Positions 7,535-14,955 of a stretch of 22,251 bases of DNA are shown here, piece after piece. The translations under genes and the position numbers were made by a program. Source of the DNA: CAKOTZ01 sp964489885 (GTDB taxonomy: Bacteria; Bacillota; Clostridia; TANB77; CAG-508); the NCBI GenBank assembly GCA_964489885.1, contig CAZAZX010000017.1, positions 1-22,251 on the forward strand, read 5' to 3'. The notes under the pieces were generated by a model. The model had not been told where the DNA came from. It was given only the letters and a program-made list of their open reading frames with translations, and made no database searches. Every line of letters starts with the position of its first letter. The first letter of the stretch is position 1.

Positions 7535-8414
7535 TATGTTTGGATACCTAATAGGTGAAGGATTTAGAAATGTTTTTAAAAATAAAAAATCGACAGCAGC
7601 GTGTTTAATAATTATGTGTGCAACAATGATTATTTTCGGATTATTTTTTGTAATTGGAAAAAACATAAATAATATGATGTATCAGATTGAATCTGAACAG
7701 GCTATTCAAGTTTTTATAAAAAATGAAGCAACTGATGAGCAAATTGAAGAACTTGGCAAGGAAATAAATGCAATAGATGGAGTTAGTTCCATAACTTTTA
7801 AAACTAAAGAGCAGGCATTAAATCAAATGAAAGAAATTTTAAGGGACAAACAGTATATACTTGATGGAATGGAGATTCTTCCAGCATCTTATGTTGTTAA
7901 ATTAACAGACTTAAATAAAAGCGCTTCAGTACAAGACCAAATAAGAAATTTAGACAATGTTAAAAATATTGAAAGTAGCGATGAAACAATGGTTAAACTT
8001 GTTAAATTGGGAAATGGAATTAACATTGTAACAGGAATAATCTTATTATTACTAATTTTGATTTCTATATTTATTATTGGAAATACTATAAAGTTAACAG
8101 TACATGCAAGAAGAAAAGAAATTTCTATAATGAAATACATAGGAGCTACAAATGGATTTATTCGTTCACCTTTTATTGTAGAAGGTATAATAATTGGTAC
8201 AGTCGCTTCAATGATTTCAGTTCTTTTGATTGGACTTGCATATAATGCTATATCTGAAAAGCTAGTGTCATCTACACTAAGTAATGTAATTAACTTTAGC
8301 TTATTAAGTTTTAATGATTTATTTAGCTCAATAATGATTGTATTTCTAGCTTTGGGTATTGGAGTTGGCATTGTTGGAAGTTCAATGTCAATGAGAAGAT
8401 ATTTAAAGGTTTAA
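7524..8414 (+). CDS. ftsX: Cell division membrane protein FtsX
   Basis: This is the permease-like partner of FtsE: about 296 residues with four membrane segments, one after the N-terminal RNVFKNKKS basic stretch, then a roughly 100-residue extracellular loop (the hydrolase-binding region), then three C-terminal segments. The cytoplasmic motif HARRKEISIMKYIGAT is characteristic of FtsX/MacB-type proteins. I favour the GTG at 7524 (start V-K-Y-S-M-F-G-Y), with AAGGGTGG nine bases upstream. The ATG at 7536, with AAGGTG upstream, is nearly as good and would remove the overlap with ftsE. An upstream in-frame ATG at 7482 lies deep in ftsE and is unlikely. The protein should signal to the two coiled-coil M23 enzymes that follow. 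Confidence 0.95.
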   Translation: MKYSMFGYLIGEGFRNVFKNKKSTAACLIIMCATMIIFGLFFVIGKNINNMMYQIESEQAIQVFIKNEATDEQIEELGKEINAIDGVSSITFKTKEQALNQMKEILRDKQYILDGMEILPASYVVKLTDLNKSASVQDQIRNLDNVKNIESSDETMVKLVKLGNGINIVTGIILLLLILISIFIIGNTIKLTVHARRKEISIMKYIGATNGFIRSPFIVEGIIIGTVASMISVLLIGLAYNAISEKLVSSTLSNVINFSLLSFNDLFSSIMIVFLALGIGVGIVGSSMSMRRYLKV

Positions 8415-8428
8415 AAGGAGCTATTTTA

Positions 8429-9622
8429 GTGAATAATAAAAAGCTATTATATTCTATTATACTAATAATTGTATTTGTTGGCTTTCTTTCGTGTGAAATT
8501 TGGGCAATTGACATACAAAATACAACAGATTCTATACAAAACAGACTACAAACCAATGATGTTAATGAATTGCAAAATTTACACAACGAAGTACAAAACT
8601 ATGTTCAAGATGCTAATAATCAATTAGTTGATGTACAAACTGGATTATCTGAAACAATGATGCAAATTCAAAACTTGGATGAAAAAATAAATCAATATCA
8701 AACAGAAATTGATTCAATATCAGCTCAATCAAATGGACTTAAAGAATCTATTGATAAACTAGAGCAAGAGTTAGCTATTGCTCAACAAAATTATGACGAA
8801 AAAAAACAAATACTTGAAACTAGATTGGTTGTTTTATATGAAGCAGGTCAAACGGCATATTTGGATGTATTACTTAATTCAAAAAGTTTGACAGATTTCA
8901 TATCAAGATATTATTTTATAACAGAAATTGCAAATTATGATGAAAATCTACTAGAAGAAGCAGAATTAGAGAAAACTAGAATTGAAGTTGCAAAAAATAC
9001 ATTAAATGAACAAAAAGAAAAGTATAAAGTTGCCAAAGATAATACTGAAAAAACTGCAATTTTGTTAGAAAACACTAAAGTTGTTAAAAATAATTATATC
9101 AACCTATTGAGTGATGAAGAAAAAAAGCTACAGCAACAGATAGACACTTATAATCAGCAAATTAGGGAAATTGAGTCTGAAATTGTAACTCTTACTACAG
9201 CAAATATTGGAGCTGATTATGTTGGTGGTGGTTTTTTATGGCCAGTACCAGGATATTCTAGAATATCATCTCCATTTGGAACTAGAGTGCATCCTATAAC
9301 AGGGGTAACAAAGCTTCATACAGGTACAGACGTACCTGCACCAAAAGGAACACATTTTTTAGCAATGAATTCGGGCTTGGTTGTAAAAGCAAGTTATAAT
9401 GCTGCCTATGGGAATATGGTAATTATCAATCATGGCGGTGGTGTAGCAACATTATATGCTCATGGAGATAATATATTAGTGCAAGTTGGTCAATATGTAA
9501 ATAAAGGTGATCCTGTTCTTGAAGTGGGAACTACAGGATATTCTACAGGACCACACGCACACTTTGAAATAAGGATAAATGGACAATATGTAGACCCAAT
9601 GAATTACGTAAAACCAGAATAA
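8429..9622 (+). CDS. PcsB/EnvC-like coiled-coil M23 peptidase, first copy
   Basis: This 397-residue secreted protein has a signal peptide (about 1-26, predicted cleavage after IWA), a long coiled coil (about 35-255) and a C-terminal LytM/M23 zinc peptidase domain (about 268-397). The zinc ligands are present: HTGTD (H297, D301) and HAH (376-378), so this copy should be catalytically active, unlike some EnvC proteins. The start is a GTG with AAAGGAG eight bases upstream, 14 bases after ftsX. PcsB, EnvC and CwlO-type proteins are known to be activated by binding the FtsX extracellular loop through the coiled coil, and the location fits that. The hinge segment LVVLYEAGQTAYLDVLL (133-149) is shared with the next gene. 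Confidence 0.92.
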   Translation: MNNKKLLYSIILIIVFVGFLSCEIWAIDIQNTTDSIQNRLQTNDVNELQNLHNEVQNYVQDANNQLVDVQTGLSETMMQIQNLDEKINQYQTEIDSISAQSNGLKESIDKLEQELAIAQQNYDEKKQILETRLVVLYEAGQTAYLDVLLNSKSLTDFISRYYFITEIANYDENLLEEAELEKTRIEVAKNTLNEQKEKYKVAKDNTEKTAILLENTKVVKNNYINLLSDEEKKLQQQIDTYNQQIREIESEIVTLTTANIGADYVGGGFLWPVPGYSRISSPFGTRVHPITGVTKLHTGTDVPAPKGTHFLAMNSGLVVKASYNAAYGNMVIINHGGGVATLYAHGDNILVQVGQYVNKGDPVLEVGTTGYSTGPHAHFEIRINGQYVDPMNYVKPE

Positions 9623-9648
9623 TTTGATATAAATTATGGGAGGATAAG

Positions 9649-10839
9649 ATGAAAAACAAGAATTTAAAAATAATAGCTAGCACCTTAATTGCAACAGTAT
9701 TTTTACTGAATACGGTTTTTGTATATTCTGCAAGTACAAAAACAGAATTAAACAATCAAATGGGTAATATAAACGACCAAATATCAGAAAAAAAAGAAGA
9801 GATTAATGACGTAAAAGATCAAATGTCTGATAAAATGAGAGAAATACAAAAATTATCTGGTCAAATTTCAGATTATGAAAATCAAATTGCTGATTTAGAT
9901 GATGAAATATCTGATTTAGAGGATTCAATAGATGAACAAGAAAAAGAATTGAAAAAGGCTCAAGAAGATTATGACTATCAAAATGAATTACTTAAGAAAA
10001 GACTAGTTGCTTTATATGAAGCAGGAAAAACATCATATATTGATGTATTACTTAGCTCACAAGATATAACAGATTTTATTTCACGTTATTATTTAATAAC
10101 GGAAATTGCACAAAGTGATTCTGAATTATTACAACAAATTGAGGATACAAAAAATTCTATAGAAACAAAAAAGGCATCTTTAGAAGCAAGTAAAGAAAAA
10201 ATAGTAGCCAACAAAAAAAATAAACAAGAAACTAGTAATGCTTTGAAAAGTTCTAAGTCATTAAAAGATAAACAAGTTAGCCAGCTTTCAGAACAAGAGC
10301 AAGAATTGCAAGAACAATTAGACCAATTTGAAAAAGATAAAAAAGATATACAGGCAAAATTGAAAAAAATTGCTGAAGAAGAAGCAAAAAAAGCTAGTGA
10401 AAATTCTAAAAAAAATAATATTACAACAAAACCAAGTGCATCAGGTTATATTAGACCTGTCAATTTTCCTATAACAACTGGTTTATATTATTCAGATGGT
10501 AGGTATCACGGAGCAGTTGATTTTAGTGGTAGCGGAATTTCAGGTACACCAATTAAGGCTGTTAAAGACGGTACAGTAGTTATTTCAACTGCACTTAAAA
10601 ATTCAAATGGAATATATCGTAGTTATGGAGAATACATAGTAATTAATCATCATGATGGAACAATGACTTTATATGCACATGGAGCACCAGGTTCTAGAAA
10701 AGTTAGTACAGGGAATACTGTTAAACAAGGACAAACTATAATGAATGTTGGAACAACAGGAAATTCAACAGGATATCATTTACATTTTGAAGTAATTGTT
10801 AATGGTAGAACAGTTGATCCAAGACCATATTTACCATAA
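9649..10839 (+). CDS. PcsB/EnvC-like coiled-coil M23 peptidase, second copy
   Basis: This 396-residue paralogue lies 26 bases downstream of the first copy and has the same plan: signal peptide (about 1-28, ending VYSA), coiled coil (about 32-250), a Ser/Lys/Asn linker (about 250-264) and an M23 domain (about 265-396). Zinc ligands are present in YHGAVD (H287, D291) and HLH (377-379). The M23 domain has an insertion-bearing loop (ALKNSNGIYRSYGEY) and differs much more from copy 1 than the coiled-coil hinge does. The 36-residue hinge 119-154 is identical to copy 1 at 27 positions. Tandem duplication with divergence of the catalytic half suggests two FtsX-gated hydrolases of different wall specificity; that is inference. 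Confidence 0.92.
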   Translation: MKNKNLKIIASTLIATVFLLNTVFVYSASTKTELNNQMGNINDQISEKKEEINDVKDQMSDKMREIQKLSGQISDYENQIADLDDEISDLEDSIDEQEKELKKAQEDYDYQNELLKKRLVALYEAGKTSYIDVLLSSQDITDFISRYYLITEIAQSDSELLQQIEDTKNSIETKKASLEASKEKIVANKKNKQETSNALKSSKSLKDKQVSQLSEQEQELQEQLDQFEKDKKDIQAKLKKIAEEEAKKASENSKKNNITTKPSASGYIRPVNFPITTGLYYSDGRYHGAVDFSGSGISGTPIKAVKDGTVVISTALKNSNGIYRSYGEYIVINHHDGTMTLYAHGAPGSRKVSTGNTVKQGQTIMNVGTTGNSTGYHLHFEVIVNGRTVDPRPYLP

Positions 10840-10895
10840 TTAAAAGGAATTAATTAAATATATATACATACAATTATTATTAGTGGAGGACAATA

Positions 10896-12107
10896 ATGGA
10901 TTATAATAAAAAACAAAGAATATATAATACAATAATGCTTGTTGTATTATCAATTACAGTTACTTTTATAGTCACTACTGTAGGTTTATATAAATTTTGG
11001 AGTTCAAATCCAAAGCAGAAATTTGTTATGTTACCATCAGCTCAATCAGGTGTTTCAGCTGACATTTCAAGAGTTAAGGCAATTATAGATAAATATTATT
11101 TAGGAGATGTAGATGAACAAAAGCTTACAGATGCTGCTGTAAAGGGATATGTTAGTGGCTTGGGTGATGAATATTCAGAGTATATAACCAAAGAAGAACT
11201 TAGCGATTTTAAGTCTGATATTACAGGAAACTATAATGGAGTTGGAATATATTATGGAAGGCTAAAAGATTCAAGTGAAGTTGTAGTTATTACTGCAATA
11301 AAGGATACACCAGCATATAAGGCTGGAATACAACCAGGCGACATAATAACAAAAATTAATGATGAAGAAATTTCATCAGAAGAAAGCTTAACAAGTGTAG
11401 CTAATAAAATTAAGGGCGAAGTTGGTTCAAGTGTTAAATTAACAATAAAGAGAGGAGAAGAAGTTAAAGAATTTAACTTAACAAGAGAAAATATACAATT
11501 ACACAAAGTTGAATCAAAAATGCTTGAAAATAATATCGGATATATAAATATTTCTTCATTTGATGAAGAAACAGCAAATCAATTTAAAGATGAATATAGT
11601 AAACTTGAAAAAGAAGGAATTAAATCTTTAATAATTGATTTAAGAAATAATGGTGGTGGAATTGTTCAAGAGGCAACAGACATTGCAGATAGAATTTTAA
11701 AAAAAGATTTAGTAATCTTGTCAACTAAAGACAAAAATGGAGAAGAAGAAATTACTAAAGCTAAAGATGATGATAGTATAAATATTCCAATAATAGTTTT
11801 AGTTAATGAAAATTCTGCAAGTGCATCTGAAATATTGGCAGGGGCATTAAAAGATAATAAAGTTGCACAAATTGTCGGAACGAAAACTTTTGGTAAGGGA
11901 GTAATTCAAAGTGTATTTACTTTATCAAATGGTTCGGCATTAAAATTAACTATTGAAGAGTATTACACACCAAGTAATACTAAGATAAATCATGTTGGAA
12001 TAACTCCAGATATAGAAGTTAAATTACCAGACGATATAGAAAATCAATATTTGATTCCAGAAGAACAAGATACGCAATTACAAAAGGCTATAGAGTTATT
12101 AAAATAA
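10896..12107 (+). CDS. ctpA: C-terminal processing serine protease (S41A, CtpA/CtpB)
   Basis: This 403-residue membrane-anchored protease has a signal-anchor (about 12-34), an N-terminal dimerisation region, a PDZ domain (about 105-190, YNGVGIYY and GIQPGDIITKIND) and the S41 catalytic core. The catalytic set is visible: Ser309 in ENSASASEIL, Lys334 in TFGKG and Gln338, the same spacing as in Bacillus CtpB. Such proteases cleave C-terminal tails of extracytoplasmic proteins; CtpB acts in sporulation signalling, and other homologues trim wall hydrolases. The position after two M23 enzymes makes hydrolase processing an attractive possibility. GGAGGA precedes the ATG. The 56-base gap from the previous gene holds no clear terminator or promoter. 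Confidence 0.94.
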   Translation: MDYNKKQRIYNTIMLVVLSITVTFIVTTVGLYKFWSSNPKQKFVMLPSAQSGVSADISRVKAIIDKYYLGDVDEQKLTDAAVKGYVSGLGDEYSEYITKEELSDFKSDITGNYNGVGIYYGRLKDSSEVVVITAIKDTPAYKAGIQPGDIITKINDEEISSEESLTSVANKIKGEVGSSVKLTIKRGEEVKEFNLTRENIQLHKVESKMLENNIGYINISSFDEETANQFKDEYSKLEKEGIKSLIIDLRNNGGGIVQEATDIADRILKKDLVILSTKDKNGEEEITKAKDDDSINIPIIVLVNENSASASEILAGALKDNKVAQIVGTKTFGKGVIQSVFTLSNGSALKLTIEEYYTPSNTKINHVGITPDIEVKLPDDIENQYLIPEEQDTQLQKAIELLK

Positions 12108-12128
12108 AAATAGCTAGGGGAACATAAA

Positions 12129-12902
12129 TTGAAAAAAGTACTAAAAATATCAATTCCAGTAATACTTTTACTTTTAACCTTTTTTATATTAATTCAATAT
12201 AATGTAAAAAAAGTTAAACAAGAAGAGTATATAAAAAATAATGAAATATTGAGTAAAAAAAACAATAATTTTGTCGTTGACAAAGTTATTGCTTATAGTA
12301 ATATTATGGCAAATGATGTAAATGACGGTGTGCAAGATTATTGGAGATTAAATATTTTCCAATTCACTGATTTTGCAATATATATTAATGTTAATAATGA
12401 AATTATAGATTTAAAAAACGAAATAAAAGAAGTTTCAATTGATAATATAAATATAATTGAAAAACCAAAAATAGGAGAAACTAAATTTGAAAGAATAAAG
12501 CTTAATGATTTTGCAAAAAGCAATAATCTTCAAAGTGAAAATATAGATTCTATAAAATTTAAAGTGATTGAAAATAACCAAAATATTGATGAAAATGAAA
12601 ATTTATTTAAAAAGAACGGGGAATTACCTTTATATTTTAGATATATAAATAATGTTTCAAAAGATGAATTAATTACAGATATATCATCAAAACTTGAGTA
12701 TAATGGAAGCCTGTTAAAAAGGGTAAATATACCTTTGGAGTCTATAAAAAGTAAGATTGGATTTCGAATTAAAATTTTAACAAATTCAAATGAAACATAT
12801 GTGTCTAATATTGAATTAGAAATTCCAATTTCAGAAGAAATTTTTAATGGATATCAAGTTATTTCAATAGATATAAATAAGAATTTTGAATATATTTCTT
12901 AA
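12129..12902 (+). CDS. Membrane-anchored protein of unknown function
   Basis: I do not recognise this 257-residue protein. It starts at TTG (12129) with AGGGG eight bases upstream and begins MKKVLKISIPVILLLLTFFILIQ, a clear signal peptide or anchor (about 4-22). The rest is hydrophilic, rich in Asn, Ile, Lys and Glu, and looks like an extracytoplasmic beta-rich domain. No catalytic motif, cysteine or repeat stands out. It has no Cys lipobox. It lies 21 bases after ctpA and 12 bases before the acyl-CoA synthetase-like gene, so it is almost surely in the ftsEX operon. A substrate or modulator of CtpA or of the M23 enzymes is one guess. Coding is well supported by the binding site, length and tight spacing. 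Confidence 0.8.
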   Translation: MKKVLKISIPVILLLLTFFILIQYNVKKVKQEEYIKNNEILSKKNNNFVVDKVIAYSNIMANDVNDGVQDYWRLNIFQFTDFAIYINVNNEIIDLKNEIKEVSIDNINIIEKPKIGETKFERIKLNDFAKSNNLQSENIDSIKFKVIENNQNIDENENLFKKNGELPLYFRYINNVSKDELITDISSKLEYNGSLLKRVNIPLESIKSKIGFRIKILTNSNETYVSNIELEIPISEEIFNGYQVISIDINKNFEYIS

Positions 12903-12914
12903 TGTGGAGGAGAA

Positions 12915-14633
12915 ATGGAAGAAAAACCTGAATTAGTTAAACAATTAGAAAAAAAATATGTAAAAAATTATGAAGTTACAGATTTTAAGGATTTAATAGA
13001 AAAAACTGCAGAAAAATATAAAAACAGGTATGCTTTTAAATTAAAAGATGAAAATGGCAAAATTTATGGTAAAACATACCAAGAATATAAATCAGATGTT
13101 GAAAAAATGGCGACAGCCTTAATCGATATGGGATTTCAAAATAAAAAAATATGTATAATAGGAAAAAATAGTTATTACTGGGCTATATTTTATATGGCGG
13201 TTGCAATAATTGGTGTTGTTGTTCCATTAGATAAAGAGCTACATATAGACGATATTATTAATTTTATAAATGTTTCTGAAAGTGTTGCGCTAGCAGGTGA
13301 TATTAAGTACATAAATGAATTAGAAAAAAATACAAATAAAATTAGTATTAAAGATTACAAACTTATTAAAATGAATGATAAAGAAATATGGGATGCTCTA
13401 TTAGATAAAGGAGAAGAGCTTCTAAGTGCTGGAGATACTAGGTATGCTGATATAAAAATTAATCCTGATGATATGCATATTTTATTATTCACATCAGGAA
13501 CAACTGGAAGTTCAAAGGCAGTTTGTTTATCACAAAAAAATATTTGTTCAAACATGATGTCAATAGCAGGAATTATTAATCTTCACTTTGGACCAGAGGT
13601 TTTATCAATTTTACCTATACATCATACTTATGAATGTACTTTAGGTTATTTGCTTGTTATTTTTGCTGGTGGAACTATTTCGTATTGTGAAGGATTAAGA
13701 CACATTGCAAAAAATATGCAGGAATATAAACCTAATTTGATTTTGTGTGTTCCATTATTGCTTGAAAATGTACATAAAAATATTATGAAAGCATTGGAAA
13801 AATCTTTAAAACCAAAATATTTTAAAACAGGGAAACATATAATTGACTCACTTCCATTTTATTTAAGACCAATAGTAAAAAGAAAAATAAAAAAATCATT
13901 AGGTGGAAAGCTAAGGATATTTATAGTTGGAGCAGCTGCAATGAATCCTGAAGTTTCGAAATCACTTCATAAATTTGGATTTAGAGTTGTTCAAGGGTAT
14001 GGTTTAACAGAATGTTCTCCTTTAGTTGCAGGAAATACAGATTTTTTTGCTAGAGATGATGCAGCAGGATTGCCAATACCAAATGTAGAATATAAAATTT
14101 CAAATCCAGGACAGGACGGGGTTGGCGAAATAATTACAAAAGGTCCAAATGTAATGCTTGGATATTATAAAGACAAAGAGGCTACAAATAGAGTAATAAA
14201 GGATGGATGGTTTTATACAGGTGACTTAGGAAGAATAGATGAAAATGGTTTTTTATATGTTACAGGTAGAAGTAAAAGTGTTATTGTAACAAAAAATGGA
14301 AAAAATATATATCCTGAAGAATTAGAATATTATTTAAACGAAAACTCAGTAATTTCTGAGGCGATAGTGCTTGGAGTTGAAGACAAAACTAATAATGAAA
14401 CATATATTAAGGCAAAGGTATTTCCAAATATAGAAGCAATAAAAGAAATGTTAAAGGTTGAAATACCTACAAAAGAACAAATAAAAGAAGCTATAGATTC
14501 TGCAATAAAAAATGTAAATAGTAAGATTCCAAATTACAAGCATATTAAAAAGGTTAAAATTTTGGACGAAGAATTAGAAAAAACAACTACTAAAAAAATT
14601 AAGCGTTATGGAAAAAATACAAAAGATGACTAA
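12915..14633 (+). CDS. AMP-binding enzyme, long-chain acyl-CoA synthetase-like
   Basis: This 572-residue ANL-superfamily adenylate-forming enzyme carries the full motif set: P-loop LLFTSGTTGSSKA (190-202), VQGYGLTECSP (359-369), GWFYTGDLGRID (431-442), VTGRSKSVIVTKNGKNIYPEELE (449-471) and a C-terminal TTTKKIKR (557-564) with the position of the catalytic lysine. The closest recognisable group is FadD/FAA1 long-chain fatty acid-CoA ligases, which activate fatty acids with ATP. An HHTYE motif (236-240) fits that group. The substrate cannot be fixed from sequence; acyl transfer to a carrier rather than CoA is possible. GGAGGAG precedes the ATG. It is the last gene of the ftsEX run, and I see no hairpin terminator after it, so read-through into the T-box leader is possible. 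Confidence 0.9.
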   Translation: MEEKPELVKQLEKKYVKNYEVTDFKDLIEKTAEKYKNRYAFKLKDENGKIYGKTYQEYKSDVEKMATALIDMGFQNKKICIIGKNSYYWAIFYMAVAIIGVVVPLDKELHIDDIINFINVSESVALAGDIKYINELEKNTNKISIKDYKLIKMNDKEIWDALLDKGEELLSAGDTRYADIKINPDDMHILLFTSGTTGSSKAVCLSQKNICSNMMSIAGIINLHFGPEVLSILPIHHTYECTLGYLLVIFAGGTISYCEGLRHIAKNMQEYKPNLILCVPLLLENVHKNIMKALEKSLKPKYFKTGKHIIDSLPFYLRPIVKRKIKKSLGGKLRIFIVGAAAMNPEVSKSLHKFGFRVVQGYGLTECSPLVAGNTDFFARDDAAGLPIPNVEYKISNPGQDGVGEIITKGPNVMLGYYKDKEATNRVIKDGWFYTGDLGRIDENGFLYVTGRSKSVIVTKNGKNIYPEELEYYLNENSVISEAIVLGVEDKTNNETYIKAKVFPNIEAIKEMLKVEIPTKEQIKEAIDSAIKNVNSKIPNYKHIKKVKILDEELEKTTTKKIKRYGKNTKDD

Positions 14634-14665
14634 AAAAATTATTAAAAAATTAACATAATATAGTA

Positions 14666-14692
14666 TTGACTTTTTTTAAGAAAAGATATAAT
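14666..14692 (+). promoter_or_regulatory. Predicted promoter of the thrS T-box leader
   Basis: TTGACT (14666-14671) and TATAAT (14687-14692) are near-perfect boxes, but the spacer is 15 bases. An overlapping TAATAT at 14689-14694 gives 17. Transcription should begin near 14700, at the start of the T-box leader. Confidence 0.65.
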
Positions 14693-14699
14693 ATATTAA

Positions 14700-14924
14700 A
14701 AGATGTTGAAGGGACAAAGTAAAATAGAAACAATTTAAAGAGAGGATTAGTTATTAGCTGAAAGCTGATCTAAATATGTCTATTTGAAAACTAGCCTAGA
14801 GTCTTCTATGAAAATAGACGTTGATAACGTTATAATCATTAAATGAAGTTAAAATTTAGGGTGGAACCGTAAGAATATACTTACCCCTAGAAAATACATT
14901 TAGTGTTTTCTAGGGGTATTTTTA
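14700..14924 (+). ncRNA. T-box riboswitch (tRNA-Thr) upstream of thrS
   Basis: The leader contains the T-box sequence AGGGTGGAACCGT (14858-14870). Stem I carries a GA-rich AGAGAGG motif (near 14740), an AGCTGAAAGCT apical hairpin and a specifier region TTTGAAAACTAG. ACT (14790-14792) is a threonine codon in the specifier position, matching the gene controlled. A small stem III is ACGTT/AACGT (14818-14830). TAGGG of the T-box (14857-14861) can pair with CCCTA (14885-14889) as antiterminator, mutually exclusive with the terminator at 14882-14924. Uncharged tRNA-Thr should therefore allow read-through into thrS. The lower part of stem I is less certain. Confidence 0.93.
14882..14924 (+). terminator. 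T-box regulatory terminator
   Basis: A 16-pair stem (14882-14897 with 14903-14918, one U-G) has an ATTTA loop, contains CCCCTAGAAAA/TTTTCTAGGGG, and is followed by TTTTT. It is the OFF state of the threonine T-box. Confidence 0.92.
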
Positions 14925-14955
14925 ATATCACTAGAAAATAAAGGGAGGAATTTAT

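Noticed and set aside
8429..8500. Lipoprotein lipobox at FLSC in the first M23 peptidase
   Set aside because: The -3 position is Phe rather than Leu/Val/Ile, and a standard signal peptidase I site (IWA) follows closely.
7102..8586. Long antisense open frames opposite ftsE and ftsX (for example 7102-7482, 7889-8371)
   Set aside because: They lack binding sites, have low-complexity hydrophobic translations and mirror conserved genes on the other strand.
10840..10895. Promoter or terminator between the second M23 gene and ctpA
   Set aside because: The 56 bases are A/T-rich with TATATATA, but no paired -35/-10 boxes or stable hairpin are visible.
14634..14665. Terminator after the acyl-CoA synthetase-like gene
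   Set aside because: Only A/T-rich sequence is present, with no hairpin of useful stability.
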